A DNA stretch of 64,000 bases from Microbispora rosea subsp. aerata (GTDB lineage: Bacteria; Actinomycetota; Actinomycetes; Streptosporangiales; Streptosporangiaceae): assembly GCF_014647835.1 (NCBI RefSeq), contig NZ_BMPY01000001.1:1-64000 (forward strand), in the 5' to 3' direction. This document shows positions 46,838 through 54,854 of the stretch, one piece after another. Every line of letters starts with the position of its first letter. Within the stretch, counting starts at the first letter, position 1. The notes beneath the pieces are model-generated. The model ran no database searches and was not told where the DNA came from. It was given only the letters and a program-made list of their open reading frames with translations. Made by a program: the position numbers and the translations under genes.

Positions 46838-47650
46838 TCAGGTCACGATCAGCACTTCGAGCGTGCGGGGGCCGTGGACGCCTTCGACCCGGTTCAGCTC
46901 GATGTCGCTGGTCGCCGAGGGGCCGCTGATCCAGGTCAGGGGACGTCTGGGATCGAGCCGCGCGACGGCGTCCGGCACTCCCGCGACGATCTGGGCGGCC
47001 CGGACGACGCACAGGTGATAGTCGGGCACGAGCGTGAGCGCCCGCCGGCCCTGGCCGGGACCGGTGTCGAGGACGATCGTGCCGGTCTCCGCGATCGCGA
47101 CCGCGCAGGTGGTGACCACGCCGTCCACGCCGTCGAGATCGACGGCGCTCAGCGGCGGGTCGTCGGCGAGCGCCTCCACGTCCGCGTCTGTGAGCCATTC
47201 GGAGGGGAACCCGGCGGGCACGACGACTCTCCGCGCCCCTCGCCCGGCGAGGGATCGCGCGACGCGCCCCGCCGTGTCCGCCTCGTTCACGACATGGACG
47301 ACGGCGCGATAGTCGCCGACCCGCTCCTCGAACAGGCGAATCCGCGCGCCGGGCGGCTCGGCCGTCTCGCCGGGCGGTTCGGTCGGCTCATCGGACGGCC
47401 TGGTCGTCTCACCGGACGCACCGGTTCCCTCGCCGGACACCTCGGCCCGCGCGCCGGGCGGCACGGTCGTCTCGCCGGACGGCCTGGCTCGGTCATCCGG
47501 CCGGCCGGAGACACCACCGGTCGCACTCCCCGGGGAACCGCCGGCCGTACTTGCTGTGGAGGGGCCGCGGTAGGCCCGTGGAATCTCCACGTCGGGCACG
47601 CCCGCCAGGGCACGGCGGATCCGGGTGAGGATCAGGTCGCGGGAGCTCAT
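46838..47650 (-). CDS. lutC: LutC, LUD-domain lactate utilisation protein with low-complexity insert
   Basis: LutC is a subunit of the LutABC iron-sulfur L-lactate oxidising complex. The 270-residue protein has the LUD (DUF162) fold, with VTTCAVAIAETGTIVLDTG and LVPDYHLCVVRAAQIV in the last 170 residues. Residues 31-102 are an unusual insert rich in Ser, Gly, Thr, Glu and Pro (SGETT, PGETAEP units) not found in typical LutC. The ATG overlaps the lutB stop (ATGA, 47647-47650). It is the last gene of lutABC. Confidence 0.9.
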   Translation of the reverse strand: MSSRDLILTRIRRALAGVPDVEIPRAYRGPSTASTAGGSPGSATGGVSGRPDDRARPSGETTVPPGARAEVSGEGTGASGETTRPSDEPTEPPGETAEPPGARIRLFEERVGDYRAVVHVVNEADTAGRVARSLAGRGARRVVVPAGFPSEWLTDADVEALADDPPLSAVDLDGVDGVVTTCAVAIAETGTIVLDTGPGQGRRALTLVPDYHLCVVRAAQIVAGVPDAVARLDPRRPLTWISGPSATSDIELNRVEGVHGPRTLEVLIVT

Positions 47651-49062
47651 CGGCGGCCTCCGTCCGTGCGGTCCCACCATTCGCGGAACGACTCCTTCGG
47701 CACCTCGGGGAGATCCCTGGTGTCGGTCCACCCGGCGAGCGGCCCCGGCAGCCTGCGCGGCACCAGCCCGCGGAGCCGTCCCCCGGCCCGTTGCAGGCGC
47801 GCGAGCCGTCCCGACCTCTCGAACACCCACCCGGCCGCCGCCATCCCGGCGCGCTCCGCCCACGGGTGACGGGCCCGGGCCCGCAGTTCCACCAGTACGG
47901 ACGGGATGTCGATGGCCACCGGGCAGACCTCGTAACACGCGCCGCACAACGAGGAGGCGTACGGCAGCGAGCGGTCCAGCTCCGAACCCATGCCGCGAAG
48001 CTGCGGCGTCAGGATCGCCCCGATCGGCCCCGGATAGACCGACCCGTACGCGTGGCCGCCCGTCCGTTCGTACACCGGGCAGACGTTGAGGCAGGCCGAG
48101 CAGCGGATGCAGCGCAGCGTCTGCCGTCCCACCTCGTCGGCGAGGACGCGGGTGCGGCCGTTGTCGAGCAGCACGAGGTGAAACTCCTGGCCCTCGACCG
48201 CGCCGGTCCACATGGAGGTGTAGGGGTTCATCCGCTCCCCGGTCGAGCTGCGGGGCAGCAGTTGCAGGAAGACCTCCAGGTCGCGCCAGGTCGGCAGCAC
48301 CTTCTCGATCCCGACCACGCTGATCAGCGTGCGCGGCAGCGTGAGGCACATGCGGCCGTTGCCCTCGGACTCCAGCACGACCATCGTGCCGGTCTCGGCG
48401 ATCGCGAAGTTGGCCCCGGAGATCGCCACCTTGGTCTTCAGGAAGCGTTCGCGCAGGTGGAGCCGGGCCGCCTCGGCCAGCGCCGCCGGGTCGTCGGTCA
48501 GGTCGCCGGGGGCGGGCCTGCCCCAGCCGGACATGTGCTCGGAGAAGATCTCCCTGATCTCGGCGCGGTTGCGGTGGATCGCCGGGACGAGGATGTGCGA
48601 GGGCCGGTCGTCGCCCAGTTGGACGATGAGCTCGGCGAGGTCGGTCTCGTAGGCGGTGATCCCCTGCTCACGCAGCGCCTCGTTGAGACCGATCTCCTGG
48701 GTGGCCATCGACTTGACCTTGACGACCTCGGTCTCGCCGGTGGCCTTCACCAGGCCGGCGACGATGCGGTTCGCCTCGGCCGCGTCGGCGGCCCAGTGGA
48801 CGTGGCCCCCGGCCGCCGTGACGGCCTCCTCCAACTGGACCAGATATCTGTCCAGGTTGCGGAGCGTGTGCTCCTTGATCGCCCGGCCGGCTTCGCGCAG
48901 CTCCGCCCAGTCGGGCGCCTCCGCGACGACGCTCGCCCGCCGCGCCCTGATCGTCCGGGTCGCCTTGCGCAGGTTGAACCGCAGCTGCGAGTTCCGTACG
49001 GCTCGCGCCGCGTTGCGGGGGAAGGGACGGTCCGCCGGCATGCCGAGAAACGTGACGGTCAT
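47647..49062 (-). CDS. lutB: LutB, LUD/iron-sulfur lactate utilisation protein
   Basis: The 471-residue subunit has an N-terminal LUD domain (KSMATQEIGLNEAL, SGANFAIAETGTMV). Two ferredoxin-type [4Fe-4S] motifs follow, CIRCSACLNVCPVY and CGACYEVCPVAI, then a LutB C-terminal segment (ESFREWWDR). It oxidises L-lactate to pyruvate together with LutA and LutC, in the cytoplasm. Its ATG overlaps the lutA stop and its stop overlaps the lutC start, so all three are translationally coupled. Confidence 0.94.
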   Translation of the reverse strand: MTVTFLGMPADRPFPRNAARAVRNSQLRFNLRKATRTIRARRASVVAEAPDWAELREAGRAIKEHTLRNLDRYLVQLEEAVTAAGGHVHWAADAAEANRIVAGLVKATGETEVVKVKSMATQEIGLNEALREQGITAYETDLAELIVQLGDDRPSHILVPAIHRNRAEIREIFSEHMSGWGRPAPGDLTDDPAALAEAARLHLRERFLKTKVAISGANFAIAETGTMVVLESEGNGRMCLTLPRTLISVVGIEKVLPTWRDLEVFLQLLPRSSTGERMNPYTSMWTGAVEGQEFHLVLLDNGRTRVLADEVGRQTLRCIRCSACLNVCPVYERTGGHAYGSVYPGPIGAILTPQLRGMGSELDRSLPYASSLCGACYEVCPVAIDIPSVLVELRARARHPWAERAGMAAAGWVFERSGRLARLQRAGGRLRGLVPRRLPGPLAGWTDTRDLPEVPKESFREWWDRTDGGRR

Positions 49063-49796
49063 CGGGCACCCGCCGTCTCGGTCGAGCAGAGGATCTCGGC
49101 CAGGTGCATCACCCGTACGCCCGACTTCTGCCGGCGGAGCATGCCGCCGATGTGCATCAGGCACGAGTTGTCGGCCGCGCACAGCACCTCGGCGCCGGTG
49201 TCGAGGACCGCGCGCGCCTTGTCCGCGCACATCGCCGCCGACACGTCGGCGTTCTTGAGCGCGAAGGTGCCGCCGAAGCCGCAGCACTCCTCCGCGCCCG
49301 GCAGCGGCACCAGTTCCAGCCCCTTGACCTGGCGTAACAGCGTCAGCGGGCGGTCGCCCAGGTGGACGCCGCGCAGCGAGTGGCACGTCGAGTGATAGGT
49401 GACCCGGTGCGGAAAGTACGCCCCCACGTCGGTCACTCCGAGCACGTCGATCAGGAACTCGGTCAGCTCGTACGTCCTGGGCACGAGCCGCGCCACCGCG
49501 TCGGCGAAGGGCCCGGACGGCCCGGCCAGCTTCGGGTACTGCTCCCGGATCATGGCCGCGCACGAGCCCGAGGGGACGACCACCGCGTCGTAGCCGCGCA
49601 GCGCCGCCACGCCGCGCCGGGCCAGCCGTACGGCCTCGTCCCGGTAGCCGGTGTTGAAGTGCATCTGCCCGCAGCAGGTCTGGGCGCGGGGGAAGTCGGC
49701 CTCGACGCCGAGACGGCGCAGCAGGCGCACGACCGCACGCCCGGTGTCCGGGAAGAGCGTGTCGTTGACGCAGGTGACGAACAGGGCTACCCGCAC
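49059..49796 (-). CDS. lutA: LutA, CCG-domain iron-sulfur lactate utilisation protein
   Basis: The 245-residue subunit has two cysteine-rich CCG domains, TCCGQMHFNTGYRDEA and ECCGFGGTFALK, with partner cysteines FVTCVND, SGSCAAM, STCHSLRG and ADNSCLMH. These are as in GlcF/LutA. GTG 49796 has GGGAGG 4-5 nt upstream. It is the first gene of lutABC, 14 bp downstream of the palindromic operator that separates it from the FadR-type regulator. Confidence 0.94.
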   Translation of the reverse strand: MRVALFVTCVNDTLFPDTGRAVVRLLRRLGVEADFPRAQTCCGQMHFNTGYRDEAVRLARRGVAALRGYDAVVVPSGSCAAMIREQYPKLAGPSGPFADAVARLVPRTYELTEFLIDVLGVTDVGAYFPHRVTYHSTCHSLRGVHLGDRPLTLLRQVKGLELVPLPGAEECCGFGGTFALKNADVSAAMCADKARAVLDTGAEVLCAADNSCLMHIGGMLRRQKSGVRVMHLAEILCSTETAGAR

Positions 49797-49810
49797 ATGC
49801 CCTCCCGGCG

Positions 49811-49844
49811 TGTATGGTCAGACCAAATATGGTCTGACCATACA
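49811..49844. promoter_or_regulatory. Double FadR-type operator for lutABC and its regulator
   Basis: TGTATGGTCAGACCA (49811-49825) is exactly inverted at 49830-49844 around AATA. Each arm contains its own 11-bp palindrome, TGGTCAGACCA and TGGTCTGACCA, matching the TGGTNNNACCA half-site plan of FadR-family GntR regulators. It overlaps the region just upstream of the lutA start and lies 44 bp before the regulator gene, so it probably controls both. Confidence 0.8.
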
Positions 49845-49887
49845 TCGTGGTGCGCCCCGGCGACACCGGCAATCGTGAGGAGTCGCG

Positions 49888-50775
49888 GTGACCATCGAAG
49901 AACGGAGGCGTCCGGACGCCCGCCCGCGTGCCTTCGAGGAGGTGCTCGCCCGCATCGAGGAGCGGATCGCGGCCGACGGCCTGACCGTGGGCGACCGCCT
50001 GCCGGGCGAACGGCAGCTCGCCGAGCAGCTCGGCGTCGGCCGCTCGTCGGTCCGGGAGGCGCTGCGTGTGCTGGAGACCCTCGGGGTGGTCGCGTCGCAG
50101 GCCGGCCGGGGTCCGGACGCCGGGGCGGTGCTCACCTCCCGCCCGGGGAGCGCGCTCACCGATCTGCTCCGGCTGCATCTCGGCCTCGCCACGCTCTCGA
50201 TGCGCGAGGTGATCGACACGCGGCTGATGATCGAGCAGTGGGCCGCCGTCCGGGCGGCCGCCGCCAACGCCCCGGCCGCCTCCGCGCCTTCCGTCTCCGC
50301 ACCGGGGTCTCCACCGTCCATGCACGTACGGGCCGCCGCGCCGCCCATCCCCGCACCGGCTTCTGCACCGGTGTCCGCCGCGTCCGCCCCCGATCCGTCC
50401 GCCCCGGCGCCCGTGGCTCCCGCGCGAACGGCGACTCCCGTACGGGCGGCGACGGCGCGGATGGCGGAGGCGATCGCGGCCATGGACGCCGCCCACGATC
50501 CCGCCGAGTTCGTGGCGCACGACATCGCGTTCCACCTGGCCCTCGTGGAGGCGTCGGACAACCGCCTGATCGTGGCGGTCATGCGGGCGCTGCGCGACAC
50601 CATGCGCCGCTACGCCGTGGACGCCGTCGTACGGCTCGGCGACACCGGCGGCCTGCAGGCCGACCACCGGCGCATTCACCGGGCGATCGAGACCGGCGAC
50701 GTCCAGGGCGCGGCGGTCGCCGTCGCCGAGCACCTGGCCTATGCCTATCCCGACTATCGCCCGTCCGCAGGGTGA
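49888..50775 (+). CDS. FadR-subfamily GntR regulator, probable lactate-utilisation repressor
   Basis: The 295-residue protein has an N-terminal winged helix (RLPGERQLAEQLGVGRSSVREALRVLETLGVV, about 38-68) and a C-terminal FCD ligand-binding domain (EFVAHDIAFHLALVEASDNR and HRRIHRAI, metal-binding Asp/His). Between the first and second FCD helices lies a 60-residue Ala/Pro/Ser insert (about 127-187) that typical members lack. GAGGAG lies 5 nt before the GTG. It is divergent from lutABC with the palindromic operator between, so it is most likely the LutR/LldR-like repressor responding to lactate. Effector and sign are inferred. Confidence 0.87.
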   Translation: MTIEERRRPDARPRAFEEVLARIEERIAADGLTVGDRLPGERQLAEQLGVGRSSVREALRVLETLGVVASQAGRGPDAGAVLTSRPGSALTDLLRLHLGLATLSMREVIDTRLMIEQWAAVRAAAANAPAASAPSVSAPGSPPSMHVRAAAPPIPAPASAPVSAASAPDPSAPAPVAPARTATPVRAATARMAEAIAAMDAAHDPAEFVAHDIAFHLALVEASDNRLIVAVMRALRDTMRRYAVDAVVRLGDTGGLQADHRRIHRAIETGDVQGAAVAVAEHLAYAYPDYRPSAG

Positions 50776-50993
50776 CCAGCCGCATCAGGCCGGGCACCGG
50801 CGCGGCCCGGTTGTCCGCCCGGCCCCGGTGACGACCGCGACGACGCTCGACCACCTCACCGGCGGCCGGCGGCGCTCGGCGCCTCGGGTCGGCAGGTCGT
50901 GGAGGGATGGTACGGCCGGCCGTTCGCCGCGCCGTTCGCCCGCACCCGGCGTCGCGGCCCGGTCGCCACTGCGCTCGTCATCGGTCCCGGGAC

Positions 50994-51704
50994 TCAGAGC
51001 CGTACGGGATCCGATCCTCGGCTGAGCGCCGCACGCCCGGCCGCCGCCTCGGCGAACGCGCGCACCAGCGGGTGCGGCTGCCGCTCGGCCAGCTCGGGCT
51101 GGAACAGCGTGACCAGATAGAAGGGGTGGTCCGGCAGCTCGGCCACCCGGACCTCCCCCTCGTCGTCGTGCCCGGTGAACCGCAGCCCGTGGGCTTCAAG
51201 AGTCTCCAGATAGGCGGGATCGGGGCCGTAGGAGCAGAAGTATCGCTCCACGGTCCGTTCGGCGCCGACGGTCCGCTCGGCGAGCGAGCCGGGGACGAGC
51301 CGCACGACGGCCTCGTGCCCGGCGAGTGAGCAGGAAAGCTATTTTATCAGCGGGTTCGGGGCGTCCGGGTCGTTTTCCGCGTGGCTCACGCTCAGCCCGC
51401 ACACGTGCCGGGAGTATTCGAGCAGCGCGTGCTGGAAGCCCGCACAGGTGCCCATCAGCGGGATCGCCCGCTCGCGGGCGATCCGCGCGGCCGTGATCGC
51501 GCCCTGCTCGCTGCGGTACGGGCTGCCGGGCAGGATCCAGACGCCGTCGAAGCCGCCGAGATCGGCGACCTCGTCGGTCCTGATCCAGTAGGCGTCGAGG
51601 TCCAGCCCCTCACGCTCGCGCAGCGCGTCGAGGATGAGCGGGATGCGGGTGTGGGAGCGGACGGCGGGTGACCGGTCGCCCACCAGCGCGATGCGGGGTC
51701 TCAT
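50994..51704 (-). pseudogene. CTP-synthase-like glutamine amidotransferase split by in-frame TAG
   Basis: The frame encodes a class-I glutamine amidotransferase related to the CTP synthase C-terminal domain. It has RPRIALVGDRSP at the start, GVWILPGSPY, the nucleophile in MGTCAGFQHALLEYSR (Cys by TGT) and SHAENDPDAPNPLI. It is then interrupted by TAG at 51339-51341. The same frame continues without a shift through LSCSLAGHEAVVRLVPGS, HPFYLVTLFQPE with the catalytic His, and on to 50994. The stop lies in a short AT-rich patch (ATAAAATAG). It may be a nonsense pseudogene, a readthrough gene or a sequence error. It is divergent from the LysR gene. Confidence 0.75.
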
Positions 51705-51768
51705 GACATCCATGCTCACGACGTGTCGAGTTAATGACAAATGATGATTTCTGGGATTCGCATAAGCG
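51705..51768. promoter_or_regulatory. Short AT-rich divergent promoter of amidotransferase and LysR genes
   Basis: The 64-bp gap is strikingly AT-rich (TTAATGACAAATGATGATTT). It must hold both promoters and probably a LysR operator. The repeated ATGAC/ATGATGA elements are visible but no unique T-N11-A palindrome can be chosen. ATG 51713 is an alternative amidotransferase start inside it. Confidence 0.5.
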
Positions 51769-52647
51769 ATGCTGATGCTCGTGGATCCTCATTTGCTGCG
51801 CACGTTCGTGACGGTGGTCGCCGAGGGGTCGTTCTCGGCGGCGGCCGACCGGCTCGGCTACACCCAGCCCGCGGTGTCCCAGCAGATCGCGGCGCTGGAG
51901 GCCGACCTCGGAGTGCCGCTGCTCACCCGCCGTCCCGTACGGCCGACCCGGGCGGGCGAGCGCCTGCTGGAGCATGCCGGGCCGCTGCTGCTGCGGCTGC
52001 GGGCCGCGCGGGCGGACGTGGCGCGGATGTCCGCGCGGCCGCGGCCTCTCACCGTCGCCGCAGGTCCGCTCGCCCTCTCGGCGGGCACGGCGGCGGCGCT
52101 GTCCGGGGTGACGACGCTGCGCATCGCCGGGGCGGCGGAAGCCGTGGCGCTGGTGGCCTCCGGCGAGGCCGACCTCGCGCTGGCCGACGGCCCGGCCGCG
52201 CCCTCCGATCCGCTGGGCCTGCCCGACGCGGGGCCGCTCACCATCGTCGGCGTACGGGAGGAGGAGCTGGTCGTCGTTCTCCCGGAGGGGCATCCGCTGG
52301 CGGGCAGGGCCGGCCTGCGGCTGGACGACCTGGCCGACGCCCTGTGGGTGGACGCTCCGGAGGTGATGCCGCTCGACCGTCTGCGCGCGGTGGCGCGGCT
52401 CGACGGGCTGCGGACCGGCATGCGCTACGAGGGCCACGATCCGGCCGTCGCGGCGCGCCTGGCCGCGGCCGGGCACGGCCTGACCCTGCTGCCCGCGTCC
52501 GCCGCCGTGTGCGGGGTGCGGGTGCCGCTGCTGGCGCCGCGGATCGTCCACCGGGTCGAGCTGGTGCACGCGGCTCTTCCGCCCGGCCCCGCCGCCGAAG
52601 TGGTCCGCGCGCTCACCTCCGCGCCCCTGAGCGCCTCAGCCTCGTGA
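51769..52647 (+). CDS. LysR-family transcriptional regulator
   Basis: The 292-residue protein has the LysR helix-turn-helix (SFSAAADRLGYTQPAVSQQIAALEADLGVPLL, about 21-52) and a periplasmic-binding-protein-like effector domain (ELVVVLPEGHPLAGRAGL, GHGLTLLPASAAV). Its neighbour across the divergent promoter, the split amidotransferase gene, is the likely target. The effector is unknown. If the target is dead, this regulator may control genes elsewhere. Confidence 0.92.
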   Translation: MLMLVDPHLLRTFVTVVAEGSFSAAADRLGYTQPAVSQQIAALEADLGVPLLTRRPVRPTRAGERLLEHAGPLLLRLRAARADVARMSARPRPLTVAAGPLALSAGTAAALSGVTTLRIAGAAEAVALVASGEADLALADGPAAPSDPLGLPDAGPLTIVGVREEELVVVLPEGHPLAGRAGLRLDDLADALWVDAPEVMPLDRLRAVARLDGLRTGMRYEGHDPAVAARLAAAGHGLTLLPASAAVCGVRVPLLAPRIVHRVELVHAALPPGPAAEVVRALTSAPLSASAS

Positions 52648-52778
52648 GCGCCTGACGCCCTTGAATGCCGGTCGTCATCGGAGAGCCGGCACGCGACGCG
52701 GCAAGCGTCCTGCCGCTCGGATCTTTCCGCGGCGCTCACCGAGCCGGGCGGTCGCGGGCCGGCGGGCAGGGCCGGTGC

Positions 52779-54299
52779 TCAGTTGTCGTGTGAGCCGCCC
52801 GAGGCGATGGCCGCCAGCTTCTGCGGGAAACCGTCCGGATAACGGCCCTTGTTGCCGATGGCGTACAAGATCCCGTTACGGAACTCCGCGCTGAATTCGG
52901 TGTAGCGCGGCGTGACCGGGCGCGGACGCGCCTCCAGCACGGCGTTCTTGAGCTCCTCCCGGTACGGGCGCGTGGCGTACCTGTACGCGTATTCGCGGGT
53001 CGGGGCGAATCCCCCGACTTCGAACAGGATCAGTTCGCTGGAGGGGCTGGTGAGAAACTCGATCAGCGCCTGGGCCGCCCTCGGCTTGTCGGTCCACTTC
53101 GAAATCGCCAGATTCTGCCCGCCGAGCACGCTGGGGTGCGGAAGTCGCGTGACCTTGATCGAGTCACGGCCCTCTGGGGAATCGGCCAGCTTGTCGTACA
53201 TCACCGGCCAGTTACGCATGGTGCCGGTTTCGCCCTCCACGAATTCCCGGAAGGCCGCCGCCTCGGCGTCGACCGATTCCTCCGGCTCTTTTCCTTGGTA
53301 GGCATTCGCCAGTTCTTTCAACGCGGCGCGGGCATTCTCGTCGAAGTCGACGGCGCTGTCATCGGTCGTGAGCACGGGCTGCCCGTCGCCGTTCACCACG
53401 TCGCCGCCGTGGGCCCAGATCGCCTCAAGCGCGGTGACCATCAGGCTCTCGGAGTCGACCAGATGAGCCGCGTTGGCGGATTTGGGAAAATAATCTACCC
53501 ATTTCACCGGATCCTGTTCATCCGATTTCCGATAGAGCAGCCCCGCGTCGGTGTTCCAGGGCAGCGCCCATAAGGCGTCACTGTCCCCCTTCACGTCCCG
53601 GCAGGTGTCCAGGACGTTGGGGAGGAAGTCGGCGTCCTGCCCCTTCAGAGACCGTATGGACTCGTCGATCGGGCGTATGTAGCCGTTGCTGATGAACTCC
53701 GGCATGAAGACGATGTCGAGGACGTACACGTCCGCCTGGTGGTCCTCTTTCGCGTCCTTCACCATGCGCGCGTGCTGCTTTTCCGGCTCGGTGTCCGGGC
53801 CGCCGATGAACTTCACCGGATTGCTCGGATGGGCCTGGTTCCACTGCTGCACGAGGATGGCCCTGGCGTTGGCGGAGTCGCTTTCATCCTTCGCGCTCAT
53901 GATGTAGAGCGTTCCCGGCTCCAGCCCGTCGTTGGGGAGCAGCCACGCGATCGGAAGGATGAGCACGAGCGCGGTCAGGGTGGCGATCGCTCCGCTCGGC
54001 CTCTTGAAGATCCTTCCCAGCCGGTTCAGCGATTCGAGGAAGTGGCGGTCGTCCTCATTCTCCGGCCGTATCAGGAGCACCCGTGCCAGCCATCCGAGGA
54101 CGGTGAGGGCAAAGGCCGCGAACACCAGCAGAGCCGCCCCGAGGAGGAGTTTCGCCCACTCTTCGACATTGTCCGGAAAAACCTGCGCCTCGTTCACCAG
54201 CACGGACCCGACCGCGGTGGAGAGGACGACAGGAACGACCGCCGCCATGATCATCAGGATGCGATAAGGCATTCTCAGCGGAGTGTTCCGGCCGTTCAT
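52779..54299 (-). CDS. Membrane-tethered extracellular solute-binding protein (506 aa)
   Basis: Three membrane helices (about 12-33, 50-77, 104-122) precede a family-1-type solute-binding domain (127-506). That domain shows VLDIVFMPEFISNGYIRPIDE, ALPWNTDAGLLYRKS, FREFVEGETGTMRNWPVMY and HPSVLGGQNLAIS, typical of sugar-binding proteins. There is no lipobox signal peptide and no permease or ATPase gene nearby, so a sensor or scaffold role is as likely as transport. AAGGGG lies 6 nt before ATG 54299. Codons are AT-richer than in the neighbours, hinting at transfer. The three-helix anchor is unusual for this family. Confidence 0.82.
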   Translation of the reverse strand: MNGRNTPLRMPYRILMIMAAVVPVVLSTAVGSVLVNEAQVFPDNVEEWAKLLLGAALLVFAAFALTVLGWLARVLLIRPENEDDRHFLESLNRLGRIFKRPSGAIATLTALVLILPIAWLLPNDGLEPGTLYIMSAKDESDSANARAILVQQWNQAHPSNPVKFIGGPDTEPEKQHARMVKDAKEDHQADVYVLDIVFMPEFISNGYIRPIDESIRSLKGQDADFLPNVLDTCRDVKGDSDALWALPWNTDAGLLYRKSDEQDPVKWVDYFPKSANAAHLVDSESLMVTALEAIWAHGGDVVNGDGQPVLTTDDSAVDFDENARAALKELANAYQGKEPEESVDAEAAAFREFVEGETGTMRNWPVMYDKLADSPEGRDSIKVTRLPHPSVLGGQNLAISKWTDKPRAAQALIEFLTSPSSELILFEVGGFAPTREYAYRYATRPYREELKNAVLEARPRPVTPRYTEFSAEFRNGILYAIGNKGRYPDGFPQKLAAIASGGSHDN

Positions 54300-54854
54300 C
54301 ACCGTCCCCTTCTCCGGTGGCCGTCCCGGGCTCCCGCACCACCCGGGCATCGGCGGCTGATTCTGCTTTTCGTTCTAGTGAAGGACGGCAGGCCCGTGCC
54401 CGGACCGCACTTCTCAATCACCATGACTGTTATGTGCAAAGGATGATACATCCGGCCCACGCGGGGAGATCGCTTCACTCGAAGATGATCACGTTTCCGG
54501 AAATGGAAAAAGTCGGCTTTCAGCCGGATGAATATGGTCATCGCGTCTCGGAGCCGGTCCGGCGGGCGCGGGCGGAGCGGAGCGGGCTTCGCGAGGACCG
54601 GAGGCTTCATTCCGGCACGGCGGCCGACCCGGCCAAGGCTCACGGACACCCCAACCAGGCGGCCGGGCGCCCGGCCAGATCTCCCTCGTACGGGATCGTC
54701 CCCGGCGGTCCGGGCCGCCGCCGGGAGGGGACACCGGCGGGCGTGCGCCGCGGGTTGACATGCCCTTTCCCCAAGGCCGGGTGAGGGCGGATTAGCGCGA
54801 TCGCGGACGGGATAAGAGTGAGGCAGATCACCAGCAGGCGCAGGGGGAGAACAG
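54300..54854. other. 555-bp divergent intergenic region
   Basis: It separates the solute-binding-protein gene from the DUF4328 gene. The left part (54360-54540) is AT-rich and should hold the leftward promoter. The right part holds dispersed repeat copy 2. A rightward frame (54317-54784) has no ribosome site and mixed composition, so I leave it out. Confidence 0.5.
54574..54655. repeat. Dispersed intergenic repeat, copy 2
   Basis: It matches the repeat at 2494-2575. The core AGCGGGCTTCGCGAGGACCG is identical (54581-54600 and 2501-2520), and the following TTCCGGCACGG, CCGACCCGGCCAA is similar. Same orientation. Confidence 0.6.

Noticed and set aside
47647-50733. 1028-codon leftward frame covering lutB and beyond
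   Set aside because: The part above 49062 runs antisense or out of frame through lutA and the regulator gene and has no domain. lutB itself starts at ATG 49062.
51339-51341. Selenocysteine or pyrrolysine readthrough in the amidotransferase gene
   Set aside because: The codon is TAG, not TGA, the catalytic Cys is an ordinary TGT elsewhere, and there is no sign of pyl genes.
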